33,283 bases of DNA from Spirochaetia bacterium (GTDB taxonomy: Bacteria > Spirochaetota > Leptospiria > Leptospirales > Leptonemataceae): NCBI GenBank assembly GCA_009885105.1, contig VFLI01000105.1:1-33283 (forward strand), read 5' to 3'. The notes beneath the pieces were generated by a model, which was not told the origin of the DNA, did no database searches, and worked only from the letters and a program-made list of their open reading frames with translations. How positions within the stretch are numbered: position 1 is the stretch's first letter; every line of letters starts with the position of its first letter. A program made the position numbers and the translations under genes. This document shows, piece after piece, positions 24,622 to 33,181 of the stretch.

Positions 24622-26184
24622 TTACTTCCCGGCTTCCGCCGGCATGAGCCTGCCCGACATGACTGTGTCCGGGATCAAATATCTTTTTACGGTGTTCTGA
24701 ATATCCTGAACAGTGACATTCTCAAGAAGACTGTACAGATTAAAAAGAGTCTGGAAATTTCCTGTCATGCTTTCATAGTAGGAAAGGCGTTCTGCGAGCG
24801 TGGCGTTTGAACGGATGCTGTAAATGAATTCCGCCTGCATATTTTTCCTGGCCCGGTCCAGCTCCGCCTGCGTGATGCCTTCGTCGCGAAGCCGTTTGAT
24901 TTCATTCATTATAGCCGATTCGACAGCGTCGTAGGTCTTGCCGGGAGCCGGCACGGCGGAAACAAAAAATAGATTCGTCGCGCGTTCGCCGGGATATCCG
25001 TTGTAGATGTCGATTTCAGAGGCGATCCGGTCCTGGACGATCAGTTTTCGAAACAACCTGGAATCGCGGCCGACGGAGAGAATGCGGGCTGCGATATCCA
25101 GATGCAGATCGGCCGGATCCGGCATGGGCGGCTTGAACCAGGCGAGATACTGCACCGGCGAACCGGGCTTCTGAAGCTCGATATGAAATCCTTTTGCGGC
25201 TTCCGGATTCGTTCCCGGAATACTGTGCGGCTGGCCTGTTCTTCTTTCAATTGGTCCGAAATACTTCCGCACCATTGCCTCTGTTTCGTCAAAATCGATG
25301 TCGCCGACAAGAGCAATAACGGTATTGTTGGGCGAGTAGTGCTCGCGGTAAAATGAATAGGCCTGTTCAAAATTCAGATACTGGATGCTGCGCATAGGTC
25401 CGATTACAGGGCGTCCATAGGGATGGTTCCCGTATGCCTGGCCCAGAAATTTTTCGAGCAGCAGACTGGAACCCACATTGTCGGTGCGCATTCTCCTCTC
25501 CTCCGCGACGACATTGCGCTCTGTGTAAAAATCGCGAAGCACAGAATTGACCATCCTGTCCGACTCAAGCCGGGCCCACACTTCAAGACGATTGGAGGGA
25601 AGTTCAACCTGGTAGTTTGTCAGGTCGCTCGATGTGTAAGCGTTGTATCCTTTTTCCCCGCTGCGGGCATACAGGTACGCGCTTTCATCCGGAACCATAA
25701 ACTGACGGGCCATCTCGTTCATCATGTCCAGGCGGCGCTTCCACTTTTCCACCTGTTCGTGCGCGTTTTTCTTCTCTGCCTCGGTCTGAGCCGTTTCCTC
25801 CGCTCTGCGCCAGGAATCGAGCCGTCTGGCCCATAGATTCACCATTTCCAGATATTTTCGCTCCGATTCATAGTTGCGCGCTCCCACCAGGCGCGTGCCT
25901 TTGAAGAGCATGTGTTCCAGCATATGAGCGATGCCGGAGCTTTCATCCGTCTCATCCGCCGCGCCGGATCGATATTTAATATAACAGGCGACCGTGGGCG
26001 CATAGGCACGCTTCATCATTATCAACTTAAGTCCGTTTGGCAGCTCCACCCGCCGTATCTGATTCTTGAAATCGCTCAGAACTTCAGAGAGCCGCGGAGG
26101 GGGATCCGCCTGCAGGGAAGCGACGGCCGCAAAAAGTAATGAAAATAATACAATTTTTCTAATCGGCAGGGATAAAAAGATCAT
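24622..26184 (-). CDS. M16-family zinc peptidase, active subunit, exported
   Basis: From the ATG at 26184 the protein has 520 residues and begins with a signal peptide (RKIVLFSLLFAAVASLQA). The zinc site HMLEH (about 87-91) is intact. The distal Glu is in RNVVAEERRM, about 137 residues later, where the compact form has about 76, because a charged helical insertion (about 110-170, ERKYLEMVNLWARRL to MARQFMVPDES) interrupts the lobe. The longer frame from 26247 adds 21 residues and no good ribosome site. It probably forms a heterodimer with the inactive M16 protein next to it and degrades peptides in the periplasm. Confidence 0.92.
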   Translation of the reverse strand: MIFLSLPIRKIVLFSLLFAAVASLQADPPPRLSEVLSDFKNQIRRVELPNGLKLIMMKRAYAPTVACYIKYRSGAADETDESSGIAHMLEHMLFKGTRLVGARNYESERKYLEMVNLWARRLDSWRRAEETAQTEAEKKNAHEQVEKWKRRLDMMNEMARQFMVPDESAYLYARSGEKGYNAYTSSDLTNYQVELPSNRLEVWARLESDRMVNSVLRDFYTERNVVAEERRMRTDNVGSSLLLEKFLGQAYGNHPYGRPVIGPMRSIQYLNFEQAYSFYREHYSPNNTVIALVGDIDFDETEAMVRKYFGPIERRTGQPHSIPGTNPEAAKGFHIELQKPGSPVQYLAWFKPPMPDPADLHLDIAARILSVGRDSRLFRKLIVQDRIASEIDIYNGYPGERATNLFFVSAVPAPGKTYDAVESAIMNEIKRLRDEGITQAELDRARKNMQAEFIYSIRSNATLAERLSYYESMTGNFQTLFNLYSLLENVTVQDIQNTVKRYLIPDTVMSGRLMPAEAGK

Positions 26185-26294
26185 TCTGGATAAAATGCAG
26201 AAAGGAGTGGAGGCGTCATCGATTTTTTTTATCGAATCGATGCGCATTCGCCGGTCAGAGCCGCCGCAATGCTTGAACGTTTTCGCAGATGCTG

Positions 26295-26328
26295 CCGCAG
26301 AGAAATCCCATACGGCATTTCTCTGCGG
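26295..26328 (-). terminator. Perfect 12-bp hairpin downstream of the caspase-like gene
   Basis: CCGCAGAGAAAT and ATTTCTCTGCGG pair perfectly around a 10-base loop. It lies 11 bases after the stop of the caspase-like gene and before the M16 genes on the same strand. The T run follows only on the plus strand (GGTTTTGAT), so on the gene strand it may work as a stabilising or processing hairpin rather than a classical terminator. Confidence 0.5.
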
Positions 26329-26339
26329 TTTTGATCAGA

Positions 26340-27560
26340 TTAAAGCTGGTTGATGTTTGCCAGCCAGGCGTCCCTTTTCTCCTGCCAGTAGGGCTGCTGA
26401 GAAGTGTAAAGAATGGACTCCTCCAGCATCAGCAGCAGCGCTTTGAGCTCATTCATGTTTCTGGCGGCCTGTGCGCGTCTGACCCAGGCGTCTCTTTTCT
26501 GCTGCCAGGATTTCTCCTGACCTTCATAATTGATGCCTTTTTCAAATTCCAGCAGACAGACACTCAATTGCCGGATATCGGCGCCCGCAGCTTTGACCTT
26601 CATCAGCCAGCCGCCGCGTTCGGACTGCCAGGATGCGTCCTGAGCTTCGTAACGAACGCTGGTTTCCAGCTCGATCATTCCGGCGCCGTAGCCGGTCGCG
26701 TCGTCATCCGTATTGTTGACGACTGGTTCCGGCACCGGATCGTCGTTTGACGGCTCCGGCAGAGGATTGTCGGGAGGCGGCGGCTGGATCGGCCCTCCGC
26801 CCGAATCCTGAATCGCGAACACAGGCGTCATCCTTCCGCTTCCCTGGTTGATGGGCGATGTGGCGTCTCGCATGAATGAGGACCACTGCGGGTTCGGAGT
26901 GCTAATGTGCTGGTTGAGGACTCTTAAAAACTGAACTGTGAAAGCGCTGCCGCCGGTATTGTTGGCAAAGGATACTTCGCCCGGCTGGCTGCTGGTTACA
27001 ATGACGTGCGCTTTTGCGACACGAAACAGCTGACGGTAGCCTTCGCGCTGAACATCGGCCATGGCTCTGGACGCTATGATCGTATCCTGAATATTGACGA
27101 CAACATTGCACAGGTCTCCCATAACAAGGAGAAGGCGCGGCTGCTTTGCGCGAAGAGTGTTGTAAACCCACTGCAGCGCCAGGCCCTGATTGCCCTGCAG
27201 CGCCATGGCGGGGAACCTTTCCCGCATCGAGGGCGTGCGATATCCGTGTCCGGTATAGTAGAAGATGACTGTGTCATCATTGCCAGGCCTGAGATTCTTG
27301 ATTGCATTCATGATTGAGGTACGGGCAAAATTTGAATCATGAAATGTGATCATATTCAGACCCAGACCGGTGTTCTTTGAAATGGTCTGCATCAGAGTCT
27401 GTATGCGCTGCATATCGAGCGCATCCGACGGACCGATGTTGCGGTCCTCCGTGTTCGCGACGATGATTGCGTGAAGTTTTGCCTCCGCGGCGACCGCGCT
27501 TGCCGAAACAAGAAGCGCCGCAACCACCAATGACACTATACTGTTTTTGAAAAGTTTCAT
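26340..27560 (-). CDS. Exported caspase-like (C14/orthocaspase) protein with three C-terminal 40-residue repeats
   Basis: 406 residues. A signal peptide (about 1-25) is followed by a caspase-fold domain with His105 (FYYTGHGYRTP) and Cys151 (VMGDLCNVVV), the catalytic dyad of clan CD peptidases. A Pro/Asp-rich linker (about 253-288) leads to three copies of a roughly 40-residue repeat (about 295-334, 335-374, 375-406). Its core is Y-x2-Q-x3-(W)Q-x-(K/E)-R-(D/G)-(A/G)-W, with Trp311, Trp352 and Trp391-392 marking the units. I do not recognise the repeat. GGGGGA precedes the ATG, which follows directly after the stop of the lipoprotein gene, so the two are co-transcribed. Metacaspases usually cut after Arg/Lys; the substrate here is unknown. 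Confidence 0.88.
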   Translation of the reverse strand: MKLFKNSIVSLVVAALLVSASAVAAEAKLHAIIVANTEDRNIGPSDALDMQRIQTLMQTISKNTGLGLNMITFHDSNFARTSIMNAIKNLRPGNDDTVIFYYTGHGYRTPSMRERFPAMALQGNQGLALQWVYNTLRAKQPRLLLVMGDLCNVVVNIQDTIIASRAMADVQREGYRQLFRVAKAHVIVTSSQPGEVSFANNTGGSAFTVQFLRVLNQHISTPNPQWSSFMRDATSPINQGSGRMTPVFAIQDSGGGPIQPPPPDNPLPEPSNDDPVPEPVVNNTDDDATGYGAGMIELETSVRYEAQDASWQSERGGWLMKVKAAGADIRQLSVCLLEFEKGINYEGQEKSWQQKRDAWVRRAQAARNMNELKALLLMLEESILYTSQQPYWQEKRDAWLANINQL

Positions 27561-28094
27561 TTATTTTCCCCCTTTCCTGTCCTGAAATAGATCTCCCGTA
27601 ATTGCCTGCATCTGATGGTGCGATGGGTCGAAATTTGTCATGATTTCTCTGCTCCCGTGCGCAAATACCATCATGTCGCATCCGTAGTAGAGTAGCACCA
27701 CGACCGATGCGTTTCCCTTCTTGAATTTAAGCCCGAACTGCGGGACGAACATACATTTTTTTAATATTGAGAAGTCATAACTTTTGTCGTTGAAAAGGAT
27801 GCTCACCGCGTCGCGTTTCTGCTCATCGGTCAGATTCGGCCCTTTTTCAATAATGGGATATCCTGCGAGGAGATTCGGTTTTGGCGCTTTGAACTGTTCT
27901 ATCAGATAGCTCTCGACTGAATCTGCGTTCTGCAGTATATCGACGATTTCTTTGCCCAGAAAATTTTCTACGGCCTTGGTGGGTGTTCTCATTTCTATAA
28001 TATTGCCGCTCCCGTTTTTATTTCTATCGCAGGAAGCTGCGATCAGGATGACCAGCATGGACAGCACGGCTCCTGCAATTTTTTTTTTATTCAT
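27561..28094 (-). CDS. Putative lipoprotein upstream of the caspase-like gene
   Basis: 177 residues. The N-terminus MNKKKIAGAVLSMLVILIAA ends in SC, a lipobox-like signal with Cys22, followed by a polar Asn/Gly-rich stretch. The rest is not recognised; it is mixed alpha/beta with Cys114 and Cys139. AAAGGA lies about 11 bases before the ATG. It abuts the caspase-like gene with no gap, so they may be partners at the cell envelope, for example inhibitor or anchor with protease. The loose lipobox is compatible with spirochaetal lipoproteins but not proof. Confidence 0.82.
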   Translation of the reverse strand: MNKKKIAGAVLSMLVILIAASCDRNKNGSGNIIEMRTPTKAVENFLGKEIVDILQNADSVESYLIEQFKAPKPNLLAGYPIIEKGPNLTDEQKRDAVSILFNDKSYDFSILKKCMFVPQFGLKFKKGNASVVVLLYYGCDMMVFAHGSREIMTNFDPSHHQMQAITGDLFQDRKGGK

Positions 28095-28163
28095 ATGGCG
28101 GAATTCCTTTGCCGTTAATTCAGCAAATATATTAGACGAGTCGGAGCCGGTTTGGTCAACAAA

Positions 28164-28209
28164 AAAATCGTTTTTTTTATCAGAATCCTCCTGGCAGAGC
28201 AGGGATTCT
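28164..28209 (-). terminator. Possible terminator downstream of tRNA-Ile
   Basis: On the minus strand a 7-base stem (AGAATCC and GGATTCT, 28182-28209) follows the tRNA and is succeeded by an A-run and then a T-run (28164-28171 region). The pairing is clear, but the T-run is about 12 bases from the stem, so the terminator call is weak. The rest of 28095-28237 shows nothing recognisable. Confidence 0.35.
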
Positions 28210-28237
28210 CCGGGTGAGGTACAATATACAATGACTT

Positions 28238-28311
28238 TGGGCCAGGGAAGACTCGAACTTCCGACCCCTTCCTTATCAGAGAAGTGCTCTAACCAACTGA
28301 GCTACTGGCCC
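28238..28311 (-). tRNA. tRNA-Ile (GAT)
   Basis: A 74-base gene on the minus strand. The acceptor GGGCCAG pairs with CTGGCCC, discriminator A. The D-arm is GCTCAGTTGGTTAGAGC, the anticodon loop CTGATAA is closed by CTTCT/GGAAG, and the T-arm is GTTCGAGTC. CCA is not encoded. No rRNA gene is adjacent. Confidence 0.97.
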
Positions 28312-28373
28312 GCCCGATGGGACAGATTTTGAAACGACTTTCATCTGGCAATCGTTTTCACTGGCTTACCCGG

Positions 28374-31300
28374 TTACGGCTTTTTACTCCAGGCCACCCG
28401 CACCGACAATCCGTATCCCTGCGGGCCTTTTTCGAAGCTGGCCTCTCCGCCGCTGGCAAAAGCCAGATTTCGAATGGCCTTCAGTCCCATCCCGTCGGGA
28501 TTCTCCTTCCCGGATGTTCGTACAATTCCTTCTCCGTTGTCAGAAATCAAAAGATCGAAATTTTCATCGTCTTCGGTCAGAGCGATCCAGAGGCGGCCTG
28601 CCTGGCTGTGACGGATCGTATTGTCCACGGCCTCTCCCACAAGCCAGAACAGGTTTCGAATGGACCGGCCGATCCTACTGTGCAGAGATCCCAGAATGTC
28701 CGCCGGCAGTTCATACTCGAAAGAAAGCCCGGTCTTCGACGCCGCCAGTTTTCCCGATTCAATGATAAAAGACTGCAGCATCTCCGCCAGGTCCGATTTC
28801 TCGTCGAATTTTGCCAGCGGCCGCTGTGCCGCCGATTCCAGCCGTCGGAGAAGTTCGGTCTGCGTCGGGGAGGCCGGATTCTGCAGATTCTCCTGCAGCC
28901 GGCCGACGATAGATTGAATTTCCTGCGCGGATTTCAAAGAACGGTACTGCAGAAAAGAACCCACTTCATCATAGTATCCGATATTTTTTTTGTATTCCTC
29001 AAGCTCGAAATGATTTCTCTCATACTTCAGGGCTATCGCGATCAGGGGCGAAATATTTTTCAAAAACCGCAGCATATCATCGGAGGGCTCCTTAATGAAA
29101 CCTGCGACTGTCATCAGGCCGATCACTTTTTCGGATTCCAGAAGCGGCACTCCCAGAAAATACCGCAGTTTTTCCGAATTGATCTCTTCTGTCCCGCCGA
29201 ACGGCACGTCCGGAGGCGAATCCTTCTTCAAAGGCAGAGCCTGGATCTCGCCCGTGGCCAATGTCTGTCCGAACACTGTCTGCGAAAGAGCGATTCTGCG
29301 TCCGCGAAGCGTGAGCAGAACATTCCCCGTCTGTGTGTCCACCGCGTCTTTGACTTCCAGGAATCCTTCATCTATCAGACTGTAGACCACAATCCGCCCG
29401 ATTTTCTGTTCTCCCGGCATTCTGCCGGCCAGTATTTTTAATTTCTCCGTAAAGTCCGGCGCGTTTGAGAGGGTATGCGCCGCGAGCGCGAGCAGATGGC
29501 CTTCCCGCCTTGAATATTTTTCCCTGTTCTGAGCCTGCTGCAGCTCCTCGCTGAGTTTTTTTTCCCTGGCGGATGCGTCCGCAACATCTGACTGCAGATT
29601 CTTGATATTCTTTTCCAGATCCGCAAGGCTGCGCCGGGCGCCCCCCAGATCTTCCTCATTCCTGGCAATTGCGCCTTTCAGCAGCTGTTTTTCACTTTCA
29701 AGTCCGGCGATGGCCTGTTCCAGCCGGATCTCCCGGTCCTTCTGAACGGCGATTTCCTGCTTTAAGTGAGTTTCGCTTTCGCGCGATTTTTCCAGCTCCT
29801 CCATCCGAAGTTTGAGCCGGGTCAGCAGCTGATTCTTTTCTTCCTGCTGCTCAGCAATCTGAATCTCTTTCTTCTCATTTTCTTCCCGCGCTTCTTTCAG
29901 GTTTCGTTCAAGAGCCGAGATCTTACGTTCGAGTTCCTCTCTCTGAATTTTCAGATTCTGTATTTCTCGTGAATTTGCCGAGGCTGTATTTTCCGAATCG
30001 GTCAATTTCTCGCGCAGATCGGCAGAGAGGTTTTGAAATTTTTCAAGTTCCAGGCCTGTTTTCTCCAGCTGACCGGTGTAGTCCGATTTGAGATTCTGCA
30101 GCTCCTTCTCCTGGTCCTGTTTCAGACGGACCATTGCGGTGGAAAGGGAGTCGATTTCTTCCTGAGATGTCTCCAGGGACATCTTTTGAGAAGAGATTTC
30201 CTGCTCCAGTTCCTCGTTGCGCTTTGCGAATATCTGCCGCTGATTCTCCAGTTCACTCTGACGTGCAAATGAAACGGACAGTTTCGATTCAATATCGCGG
30301 AGACTTTCTTCCAGTCCTGAAATTATTTCCCGGTTCTCTGCCAGCGCCGCTTCTCTGTCTCCGGAAAGCTTTGCCAGTTTATCTTCATACTCTAATTTTT
30401 GTTGCTGCAGCGCAGTGGAATTGCTCGTGATTGTCTGCTTGAGATCATAGACTTCCTGTAAAAGGTTTGTTTCTTTCTGAGCGTAGGAATTCTTTGCGGC
30501 AGAGATTTGCTGCTCCAGGAATACCCGGTTTTTTTCACTCGCTGTTTTTTCCGATGACAGCAGATTCTCCAGCTCCTGAACTCTTCCCTTGAATCCCGCA
30601 AGGTCGGACTTGAGTTTTTCCGCCGCGTCCAATTCTGATTTCAGCGACGATTGCGCTGATGTCAGTTCTTTCTTCAGAGAATCAATCTGGCTCTGAGCAT
30701 CTTTCGAAAAATTTACGGCCGCTGATTCTTTCTTCTCCAGTTCCGAACGGACTGTTTGAAGATCGCGTTCCAGGTTCTTCTTTGTGTCTTCCAGCGCGCG
30801 TTCGACCTTCTCAAGCTGTCCGCGGGATACACTCAACTTCTCAGAAAGATCCCGGATGGAAGCTTCCGACTGCTTTGCATTCTTATCCGCGGCTTCTTTC
30901 ACCAAAGCCAGTTCTGTTTCCAGGGCTCGAATTTTATCAGCCGACTGTTTTTTCCCGGCTTCCGCATCCGCAGCGGAGGCGCTGATCTTTTTTTCCAGTT
31001 CGGATTTTGCCTGCCGCAGTTCAGATGTGTCCGAATCATATTTCTTGATCGATTCGGCGAGTTTGTTTTTTACTTCCGTGAGTTCTCCGGCAGCGGCGCC
31101 GGCGGTCTGCGTTAAATGCTCTATTTGTTTTTCCGAATTGCTTTTCTGCTCTGTCAGTGAACGGACGGTATCGCTGTATTCTTTCTCTAAAGTTTCTTTA
31201 ACGGATTTTTTCTCTTCTTCAATCTGTTTCTCAAGGTTCCCCCGAATCTCAGCGATTTCCGATTCGTGCCGAGCCGATGCGGAGGCGAATTTCTCTTCCT

Positions 31301-32132
31301 GATCTCTTTTGAGTTCATCAATGGCGGCGGTATGCGCGGCAATGGTCTTTTCGAACTGATCGTCTTTTTCTGTGATGGTTTTCTTTGATGCTCGAATCTC
31401 TTTTAGCAGAGACTGACGCGCTGCCTCCTGGCCGATTCGATTGGCGGCCAGACAGCGGCGGAGGAGCAGTTCCTTCCAGGGACGCAGCATTTTTTCCGCC
31501 AGGCGGGTGTCGGACGCGGTGAAATGCGGCTGGCCTTCCGCCAGAAAGAAAAGAGCGAAACCGGCGTTTCTTCCTTCGCTGTCCAGTGCGACCGGGACAT
31601 AGAGCGCCGATACGGCGGGGGTCTCTTCACGAAAAAGTTTATCTTCTTTTATGGACACAACGGGTATGTTCTGCGCCTGCGCGATGACGGCGGTTTTTGA
31701 AATTTCCTCCACCGCTGTTTTTGGATCAAATATCCAGGCGCTGTGGGTGGATTCTTCAGAGAGATTGATGAAATAGCTTGAATCTCTGTGATGAACTCCG
31801 GTCAGCAGATACTGCCCGGTCAGTTCGTCCGCCCGGTAGAGATTCACAAAGCTCGAGCCGAGAGCTTCCTTGAAGAGACGGCATGTTTTATGAAAAATTT
31901 CCTGATCTTCCGTCAGCGCTGATATCTGAATCAGCCGCGCGTCAATGTCAATGGCTGCGTCCTTTGCTGCGGGTTTTTTTACAGATTCAACTTTTTTGGG
32001 CGGCGAAGGCTTTTTAGGCGGCGCTTTTTTTGGCGGCGGCACGCTCTTTTTTACCGGGGCTGCGGGCTTTTTCGGCGGAGCCTTTTTCTGTTTTTCCGGT
32101 TTTTTTTTGGGAGCTGGTTTTTTAGTCGCCAT
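28374..32132 (-). CDS. Giant GAF / coiled-coil / GAF / histidine-kinase-like ATPase protein
   Basis: 1252 residues. The first 56 are Lys/Pro/Ala-rich (PKKKPEK, PPKKPAAPVKK), resembling histone-H1-like tails. A GAF-like domain spans about 60-235, then about 600 residues of nearly continuous coiled coil (about 245-870). A second GAF-like domain spans about 880-1040 (GRIVVYSLIDEG; FLGVPLLESEKVIGLMTVAG). The C-terminus is a GHKL ATPase with an N-box (GEAVDNTIRHSQ, about 1168), DNGEGI (about 1200) and GMGLKAIRNLA. The segment before it (about 1055-1150) has no His in a DHp-like context, so it may be an ATPase, or phosphorylate a partner, rather than autophosphorylate normally. No membrane helix. 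AAGG precedes the ATG, nine bases after the dehydrogenase stop. Confidence 0.9.
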   Translation of the reverse strand: MATKKPAPKKKPEKQKKAPPKKPAAPVKKSVPPPKKAPPKKPSPPKKVESVKKPAAKDAAIDIDARLIQISALTEDQEIFHKTCRLFKEALGSSFVNLYRADELTGQYLLTGVHHRDSSYFINLSEESTHSAWIFDPKTAVEEISKTAVIAQAQNIPVVSIKEDKLFREETPAVSALYVPVALDSEGRNAGFALFFLAEGQPHFTASDTRLAEKMLRPWKELLLRRCLAANRIGQEAARQSLLKEIRASKKTITEKDDQFEKTIAAHTAAIDELKRDQEEKFASASARHESEIAEIRGNLEKQIEEEKKSVKETLEKEYSDTVRSLTEQKSNSEKQIEHLTQTAGAAAGELTEVKNKLAESIKKYDSDTSELRQAKSELEKKISASAADAEAGKKQSADKIRALETELALVKEAADKNAKQSEASIRDLSEKLSVSRGQLEKVERALEDTKKNLERDLQTVRSELEKKESAAVNFSKDAQSQIDSLKKELTSAQSSLKSELDAAEKLKSDLAGFKGRVQELENLLSSEKTASEKNRVFLEQQISAAKNSYAQKETNLLQEVYDLKQTITSNSTALQQQKLEYEDKLAKLSGDREAALAENREIISGLEESLRDIESKLSVSFARQSELENQRQIFAKRNEELEQEISSQKMSLETSQEEIDSLSTAMVRLKQDQEKELQNLKSDYTGQLEKTGLELEKFQNLSADLREKLTDSENTASANSREIQNLKIQREELERKISALERNLKEAREENEKKEIQIAEQQEEKNQLLTRLKLRMEELEKSRESETHLKQEIAVQKDREIRLEQAIAGLESEKQLLKGAIARNEEDLGGARRSLADLEKNIKNLQSDVADASAREKKLSEELQQAQNREKYSRREGHLLALAAHTLSNAPDFTEKLKILAGRMPGEQKIGRIVVYSLIDEGFLEVKDAVDTQTGNVLLTLRGRRIALSQTVFGQTLATGEIQALPLKKDSPPDVPFGGTEEINSEKLRYFLGVPLLESEKVIGLMTVAGFIKEPSDDMLRFLKNISPLIAIALKYERNHFELEEYKKNIGYYDEVGSFLQYRSLKSAQEIQSIVGRLQENLQNPASPTQTELLRRLESAAQRPLAKFDEKSDLAEMLQSFIIESGKLAASKTGLSFEYELPADILGSLHSRIGRSIRNLFWLVGEAVDNTIRHSQAGRLWIALTEDDENFDLLISDNGEGIVRTSGKENPDGMGLKAIRNLAFASGGEASFEKGPQGYGLSVRVAWSKKP

Positions 32133-32141
32133 GAATATGCC

Positions 32142-33002
32142 TTATTGTGCTCGAACCGCGCTCTGTATCTCGCGTTCATGAGCTCTGTGGAATCTGTTCA
32201 CCAGGAATCGAAACAGCAGGTCGACAAATCGATCCGGCAGAAACAGAAGCAGAAAATGATAGAGATGCGCATCCCAGCCCACACGGTAGCGGACGCCCGG
32301 ATAGGATTTTTTACTGATTCTGGCAATTCGCCGGGCTGCGGATTCCGCTGATGTGGTGAAAGAACTGTAATCGTTACTCATCCTACGGCCGAAAAACGCA
32401 TACGGCGACGAGGCATCAACGCTCTTTCTGTCCATATTTTTTTTGAAGTTGGTCTTCACCAGTCCGGGCTCCACAATCACCACATTCACGCCGAATGGAC
32501 TTACTTCATAACGCAGGGCTTCTGAAAAACCTTCCAGCGCAAATTTGGAGGCGCTGTAGGCGGATCCGGTCGGCAGAACCATGCGGCCCAGAACCGATGT
32601 GACATTGACAATCATTCCCTGGCGGTGTTTTCGCATGCCGGGCAGAATCAGACGGATCAGACGAAGGCAGGAGAAGAAATTCGTTTCAAACTGCAGCCGG
32701 AAATTCTTATCTGAAATTTCCTCAAAGGGACCGTAAAGTCCGTAACCGGCGTTGTTGATCAGCACGTCGATTTTTCCCTCTTTCTTCTCTATGGAAGAAA
32801 CCGCCTTTTTGATGCTCTCTTCTTTATTCACATCAAGATACACAATCCGTGCCGATGTATTTCCGTATTCGGATTTTGCCCGACGCAGGTCCCTGACCCC
32901 GGCATACACTGTGCTGCCGGGATCTGCCGACAGATATTCAACCAGAGCGCGTCCGATTCCGGCGCCCGCGCCTGTAACAAGGTAAACCTTTCCTGAATTC
33001 AT
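32142..33002 (-). CDS. Short-chain dehydrogenase/reductase (SDR)
   Basis: 286 residues from the ATG at 33002. Classical SDR with VTGAGAGIGRAL (nucleotide binding), DVLINNAGYG, a Ser in VNVTSVLGRM and the catalytic YSASK (SAYSASKFALEGF), then EPGLVKTNF. The C-terminal 50 residues are hydrophobic and basic (FLLLFLPDRFVDLLFRFLVNRF), suggesting membrane association. The substrate is unknown. An open frame extends to 33107, but those 35 codons lack SDR similarity and a ribosome site. Confidence 0.9.
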   Translation of the reverse strand: MNSGKVYLVTGAGAGIGRALVEYLSADPGSTVYAGVRDLRRAKSEYGNTSARIVYLDVNKEESIKKAVSSIEKKEGKIDVLINNAGYGLYGPFEEISDKNFRLQFETNFFSCLRLIRLILPGMRKHRQGMIVNVTSVLGRMVLPTGSAYSASKFALEGFSEALRYEVSPFGVNVVIVEPGLVKTNFKKNMDRKSVDASSPYAFFGRRMSNDYSSFTTSAESAARRIARISKKSYPGVRYRVGWDAHLYHFLLLFLPDRFVDLLFRFLVNRFHRAHEREIQSAVRAQ

Positions 33003-33108
33003 TAGATTTTTAACTAAAAGTTTTGACACAGCCGATTCTGTCCGCAAGGATTTTTTCCTGATTAGTACTTTACAGAGCGGCCAATTCTGGAAATTTTGAC
33101 AGTCCAAA

Positions 33109-33181
33109 GGGGACTTAGTTCAGCTGGGAGAACATCTGATTTGCATTCAGAAGGTCATCGGTTCGATCCCGATAGTCTCCA
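33109..33181 (+). tRNA. tRNA-Ala (TGC)
   Basis: A 73-base gene. The acceptor GGGGACT pairs with AGTCTCC (one G-U), discriminator A. The anticodon loop TTTGCAT is closed by TCTGA/TCAGA, and the T-arm is GGTTCGATCCC. CCA is not encoded. It is isolated from rRNA genes within the window. Confidence 0.95.

Noticed and set aside
28317-29441. 374-codon plus-strand frame antisense to the coiled-coil protein
   Set aside because: Composition is that of a shadow frame, and the minus strand encodes clear GAF and GHKL ATPase motifs.
31945-32181. Gly/Phe-rich 78-codon frame
   Set aside because: It is the antisense of the Lys/Pro/Ala-rich tail of the coiled-coil protein, which explains the repetitive Gly/Phe composition.
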